NCBI GenBank assembly: GCA_963575745.1
Contig: CAUYUJ010018889.1
Location: 1 to 64,000, forward strand
Source: Prorocentrum cordatum
Taxonomy: Eukaryota > Sar > Dinophyceae > Prorocentrales > Prorocentraceae
Direction: 5' to 3'
Length of the DNA stretch: 64,000 bases
In this document: positions 59,400 through 64,000 of the stretch, one piece after another
Numbering within the stretch: position 1 is the first letter of the stretch
Layout: each line of letters opens with the position of its first letter
Notes under the pieces: model-generated
Database searches by the model: none
The model's input: the letters and a program-made list of their open reading frames with translations, nothing else
Told to the model about the DNA's origin: nothing
Program-made: the position numbers and the translations under genes

Positions 59400-60580
59400 C
59401 AAAGGGAACGGAGAGAGGGCAACTCTTTTCTCAAGGCGGCATGATCCACTTGTCTCTGTCCCTGAGGAAGCTCGCCGGGTCCTCGCGCGCGCGGGCCAGG
59501 CTGGGCCGGGCCGGGCGGGGCCGGGCTGGGGGGGGGGCGGGACGCGCGAGCGCGCCCCCCACCACCATCGACGCCTGAACCTCCACCGACGCATGGCCCC
59601 CTCAACGCTTAACCCCAACCTCAACGCTCGACTCCTAGGCAATGCTCGACGTCCATCGACTCAACGCCTGAACATCTTCAATGCCCAGCCGTTCTCCAAC
59701 GCCTGACCTCCCATCAACGCCTGACGCCCCCATCGGCGCCGGACCTCACTCACGCCTGACGCACCCCGAATCAACGCGCACACCGAATCAAGGCTCCTGC
59801 TGTGGGAAGAGGAATAGGAAAGCACGAAAATGTCATGACCACATGGACCTCCCGTGGAAGCAGTAGGAGTGCACCTCGTGCCCGCTTCGCGTGGACATTC
59901 TCGCCCACCCGAACGGCCGCACGGCAAGCTCGTGGGCACTGCAGCATCGAGAAGGCAGGCGCGCAGAGAACCCGGTGGACAGCCGCGCAGGGCACGTCTC
60001 GCTTAAATTTGGGTCGGGCATGTCCCCCTACAGGCAGACTGCGGAGGAAAAACATAAACGTACCGCCGAAATTTCCAATAATGATCGAAAATAACGCATA
60101 AATCGTCCCCAGGCTACTTTTTTACTATTTGGTGATATGCCTCATTGCACTGGCCTTGCAGACGTGCTGCAGCGGATTTCTGCGTGGATTTTTGCCCGAA
60201 GCGGCGAGCGAAAAACGAAGCGAATTTCACGCGCATTTGTTTTGGTCTTCACTCCCGGCCACAAAAAATACGCACGCAATTCACTTCGAAATCCGGAACG
60301 AAATTCTCCAGGACTCTCCGGGCCCATCCTATCGCTTTCCGAACGAGATCCGCTCTGCGATGCTGGCGCCAGGATATTCCTCCTGCGATGTTGGCGCCCG
60401 ACTTGAGCTTAAGTCGCCGCACCACGGATGCTGCACCCCGCGCCGTCCACGGCAGAGCCTCCCGCACGACGCGCCAGACAGCGGGCCCAGTGCGCACGAG
60501 AACGATCACGCCCAGGGTGCAACAAAAACAGGCAACATCGGGACTTCCGGGCTCCTCTCCGCCCCTGCCTTCGCCGTCCC
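59400..60580. other. No supported gene; CAACGCCTGA-rich patch and one dispersed motif
   Basis: 59,570-59,765 repeats CAACGCCTGAC-like words about every 20-30 bp. The dispersed 25-bp motif lies at 60,011-60,034 (copy 4, GGGTCGGGCATGTCCCCCTA). The remaining short frames carry no recognisable domain. Confidence 0.5.
60011..60034 (+). repeat. Dispersed 25-bp motif, copy 4
   Basis: GGGTCGGGCATGTCCCCCTA then CAGG, followed by CAGACTGCGGAGG and an A-rich stretch. Confidence 0.75.
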
Positions 60581-60775
60581 TCTCCTCCCCTCCCCCTCCC
60601 CTCCCCTCCCCTCCTGCTCCTCCTCCTCGTCCCCATCCCTCCAGGAGGCCTCGAGGCCCTGAAGCAAGCCATCAGAACCCCAATGATAACATCTTCCACT
60701 TCCTCCATCTCCTCCTCCTCCTCCTCCTCCTCCTCCTCCTCCTCCTCCTCCTCCTCTTCCTCCTCCGCTCATCAC
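60580..60775 (+). repeat. CCTCCC/CTC pyrimidine tracts
   Basis: CTCCCCTCCC at 60,584-60,640 and a pure (CTC)n run at about 60,705-60,770. Confidence 0.9.
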
Positions 60776-60884
60776 TCTTCTGAGCCCCGATTGAACCCCA
60801 ACAAACACTCCCTTCGACGGAGACAACGACGACGAGATCAACGATAAAATGTCCCAGGTCCTTCCAACCCCGGACCCTTCTTAT

Positions 60885-60999
60885 TCGCCTCCTCCTCATC
60901 ATCATCAGCAGCAGCATCATCATCAGCATCATCAGCATCAGCATCGTCATCATCAAATCAGCATCAGCATCACCAAATCATCATCATCCTCATCATCAG

Positions 61000-61065
<66 letters not shown>

Positions 61066-61217
61066 CATCATCATCATCATCATCATCATCCTTTTTCCGC
61101 TTCCCACCCCCTCGTCAACCTCCTCTTGCGTATCCTCCTCATCCTCTTAATCGTCATCATCCTCCTTACCATCATCATCAGCAGCAGCATCAACATTAGC
61201 ATCAGCATCAGCATTAG

Positions 61218-61249
<32 letters not shown>

Positions 61250-62280
61250 GCAGCAGCATCAGCATCATCATCATCATCTTCATCATCGCCATCATCAGCA
61301 TCATCATCAGCATCATCAACATTATCATCAGCATCATCATCAGCATCGTCATCCGCATCACCAGCATCATCATCAGCAGCATCATCGCCATCATGACCAT
61401 CAACATCAGCATCAACATCAGCATCTTCTTCATCATCAGCATCATCATCGACAGCATCAGCATCATCATTATCATCATCATAAGCATCATCAGCAGCATC
61501 AGCGTCAGTATTGGCATCATCAGCGTTATCAGCAGCATCATCATGATCATCTGCATCATAATCATCATCAACAGCATCAACAACAGCATCATCAGCATCA
61601 CTATCATAATCATCATCATGATCATCAGCATCATCGTCGTCATCAGCCGCATCGTCATCGTCATACTCGTCATCAGCAGCATCATTAGGAGTATCAGCAT
61701 CAGCATCATCATTATCAGCAAAAACAGTTACCGCTATCATCTGAATTATAATCAGCATCAGCATCAGCATCAGCATCAGCATCAGCATCATCATTAGCAG
61801 CAGCATCAGAATCATCGGCAGCATCATCCTCATTGTCATCATCATCATCGTCGTCGTCATCGCCACCATCATCATGATCATCAACATAATCAGCAACAGC
61901 ATCATCGTCATCATCTGCATCATCAGCATCATCCTCATCATCTTCATCAGCAGCATCACAGCATCACCGGCAGCAGTATCATCAAAACCATTATCACCAT
62001 CACCACCGTAATCATCAACATCATCACCAGCATCACCATCACCATCACCATCGTCCTCATCACCATCAGCATCATCTTCATGATAATTAGCATCATCATC
62101 ATCGTCATCATCATCATTGGCGTCATCATCATCAGCATCATTATCAGCATCATCATCAGCATCATCATCAGCATCATCAGCAGCATCACCATCATCATCA
62201 TCATCATCATCAGCATCAGCATCATCATCATCGTCATCATCATTGTAATCATCGTCATCCTCATCATCATCCCCGCTGTA
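60885..62280 (+). repeat. (ATC)n trinucleotide tract, 1.4 kb
   Basis: CATCATCAGCATCATC across the whole stretch, with CAG, CGT and ACC variants; a short non-repeat break occurs near 61,090-61,135. Met/Asp, Ile/Ser or His/Gln-rich frames are artefacts. Confidence 0.95.
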
Positions 62281-62517
62281 TCACTATCCCTCCCTCCTGT
62301 TATCCACAAGCGCAGCATTTCGTTCATTTCACAGTGTGGGCCCCCAGAGCTTTCGGCCCATTGACCAGGATTGGCTCCTAGCCGCGGGTTACTCCCCGAT
62401 GGTCCCGAAAGCCCAGCTCCTCGCCGCGGGCCTCGGCGCTCCCAGATGGGTCGAACAGCGCCTCAGGAAACCGAATGCGAAAGACAAAAACGCCAGCCAC
62501 GTGTGTTTCGAGGCGCC

Positions 62518-62665
62518 GGGTCGTCGTCGTCGCCGCCGCCGCCGACGCCGTCCGCGTCTTCGGTCGTCGTCGGTCGTCGTCGGTCGTCGCTCGTCGTCGG
62601 TCGACGTCGGTCGTCATCGGTTGTCGTCGGTCGGTCGTGGGTCGTCGTCGCTGTCGCCGTCGGGG
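62518..62665 (+). repeat. (GTCGTCGGTC)-type GTC-rich repeat
   Basis: GTCGTCGTCG and CGGTCGTCGTCGGTCG words over 150 bp. Confidence 0.85.
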
Positions 62666-63317
62666 CCATCGTCTTGTGGAACGGTCGCCCAATCCTTCGC
62701 GTAGCCGTTGAACGCCGCGACGTAGAGGGAGTCGCGCCCCTCAGCCAGGATGGTGCAATCCCTGGCCCTCGGAGCAAGGGGGGTTCAGCAAGTTCGTGTC
62801 GTGACAGCCACCGCGCTGGCTTCCGACACCGCGTTGATCGATCGACCTCGATCGATCGGCGATTGCCCAATCGCCAAATCCTTCTATTTGGTCCGATTCT
62901 GGGTCACTGGCGGCGTTCAACCTTGAACGCCCGCGCTGGGGTCGCCGCCACGTCGACACGACGCGAATCTGCCGTAGGATGGGACGCAGGAAGACGTACT
63001 GCTACGATGCGCCCCCCTTGGACACGCACATCCGAACCGAACATGTAGTAGCCGCCGAGTCCAACCTTGTTGGATAATTTTTGGACAAAGTCGTCATGTC
63101 TGCCCGACAGACTGCCATGACCTCGCACTGTTGGTTATCGCCAGAACGTTTACCCCCATATCGTGATGGCGGCGTTGCCAATACAGAGGTCGTCGCCTTT
63201 CTCATGTACAAATCGGAAATGCCATTTCGACGACGACAACAACGACGACCCAGCGACATTGACTTCCCCCATGCCAGCACTATTGACTCCGATGTGTGCG
63301 TGATTGAACGCGGCATC
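62666..63317. other. Unresolved, possible continuation of the secreted-protein candidate
   Basis: A minus-strand frame at 63,128-62,904 (DDFVQKLSNKVGLGGYYMFG) and one near 63,290-63,150 (SSKWHFRFVHEKGDDLCIGN) look protein-like but are in different frames with a stop between. They could be exons or decayed sequence. Confidence 0.25.
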
Positions 63318-63557
63318 TTACCCATCTGCTGTGAGAACCAAACCGGCATTTTGGCCATCCAGCGTGGGGCCGAGGTCCGAACAACGAATGTCCTGTGCCC
63401 CTGTATCCGCCCCTGCACCTCCAAGGCTGCTCTGCGTAAACTTGGCAATCGAAACATCAGATGTGAGCACAGAATCCCTGCATGGTAAGCCCTCAAGCGC
63501 ACCCTCCACGGAATACGCGAGAATGACGCAGAGAAGCGCCACGGCTTGACAAGTCAT
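63318..63557 (-). CDS. Candidate N-terminal exon of a secreted protein
   Basis: 79 codons starting MTCQAVALLCVILAYSVEGA, a good signal peptide (h-region AVALLCVILAY, small residues before the likely cut), then a Ser/Gly/Asp-containing stretch with three Cys. It ends at a stop at 63,318, and protein-like sequence resumes in other frames downstream, so this may be a first exon or a pseudogene. No family recognised. Confidence 0.3.
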   Translation of the reverse strand: MTCQAVALLCVILAYSVEGALEGLPCRDSVLTSDVSIAKFTQSSLGGAGADTGAQDIRCSDLGPTLDGQNAGLVLTADG

Positions 63558-63649
63558 GGTGGTCTGAAGCTGACTGCAAAACTTGCCCTCGCTGCGTGCG
63601 CCCTACCAATAATTAACTGCCCTGAGCAAACATGGGCACTTGACGCAAT

Positions 63650-63760
63650 ATGGTGCCGTCTCGGCAGCCCCGCACGCCGCCTGGAGGCCCTCTTGACCCG
63701 TCTTGGCGCTCTCTTGGAGCGCTTCTGGGGCCCCGGTCCTCCCATGGAGGCTTGCTGTCG
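63650..63760. repeat. 15-bp minisatellite, CTTGGCGCTCTCTTGG type
   Basis: CTTGACCCGTCTTGGCGCTC and TTGGAGCGCTTCTGGGGCCC resemble the 8.1-8.8 kb array in orientation and words. Confidence 0.5.
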
Positions 63761-63811
63761 CTGGGTTGGGCCTCTGGAGCGCCTACCTCGTTTTATATTT
63801 ATATATGTATG

Positions 63812-63965
63812 GGTATACACATGCATGCATGCATGCATGCATACACGCGTACACGCATACATACATACATACATACATACATACATACATACATACATAC
63901 ATACATACATACATACATCGACCCATCCATCCATCCATCCATCCATACATACATACATACATAGT
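63812..63965 (+). repeat. (GCAT)n, (ACAT)n and (ATCC)n microsatellites
   Basis: GCATGCATGCATGC at about 63,822-63,842, a long ACATACAT run at 63,856-63,918, ATCCATCC at 63,922-63,945, then ACAT again. Confidence 0.95.
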
Positions 63966-64000
63966 CTTACGCGTCAACATCTGCATCTGCATTGGTAACA

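Noticed and set aside
61086-61959. Met/Asp-rich and Ile/Ser-rich frames in the ATC tract
   Set aside because: Trinucleotide repeat translation.

Overview
Eukaryotic nuclear DNA, most likely from a dinoflagellate. The inference rests on: GC-rich sequence with very few host genes; many minisatellites and trinucleotide arrays; retroelement protein families that I know from dinoflagellate predicted proteins (the MGWSWA/YVDN reverse transcriptase, and the Cys plus transmembrane small ORF before it); introner-like inverted-repeat elements inside a split gene; and a polytopic membrane protein of a dinoflagellate-typical kind. I found no bacterial operon, phage, CRISPR array, tRNA, rRNA or spliced-leader gene.

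Layout. 1-3.9 kb: a decayed retroelement on the minus strand (ORF1 with a Cys cluster and TM helix, then a gag-like/RT/RNase H polyprotein broken by stops, frameshifts and an insertion). 3.9-14.1 kb: repeats only, namely a 1.7 kb TAG-to-CTA trinucleotide tract, two copies (A, B) of a composite repeat built on a 90-bp satellite, and several minisatellites. 14.4-41.4 kb: the main feature, a single 27 kb minus-strand unit with about 20 consecutive, mostly overlapping reading frames. In transcription order it carries a repeat-bearing disordered region, a zinc-ribbon protein, a RING-H2 protein, a cytosine-5 methyltransferase-like domain without its catalytic cysteine, an AP-type endonuclease, a reverse transcriptase, RNase H with a C2H2 finger, a UPF1-like SF1 helicase, and a Cys-rich/RGD-rich tail. 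I read it as a giant LINE-like retroelement. 41.5-49.1 kb: composite repeat C (inverted), minisatellites, composite repeat D and more minisatellite. 49.9-55 kb: a minus-strand host gene for a membrane protein with a Cys-rich tail, plus introner-like elements and fragments of probable exons. 55.4-64 kb: purine tracts, a dead LINE, microsatellites (including 1.4 kb of ATC repeats) and a weak secreted-protein candidate.

How it fits together. In the giant unit the endonuclease, RT and RNase H would nick target DNA, copy the RNA and remove it. The helicase, RING, methyltransferase-like and zinc-finger proteins are accessory. The signature residues of the endonuclease, RT, RNase H and helicase survive although the frame changes every 1-2 kb, so the breaks are recent, are assembly errors, or are read through. 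Two nucleotide-level signals are confined to this unit. One is a hairpin with a constant GGAAG loop and compensating stem changes. The other is a strong one-strand excess of CCCTGGA, in all three reading frames. These, together with the domain set, are the best candidates for something undescribed.
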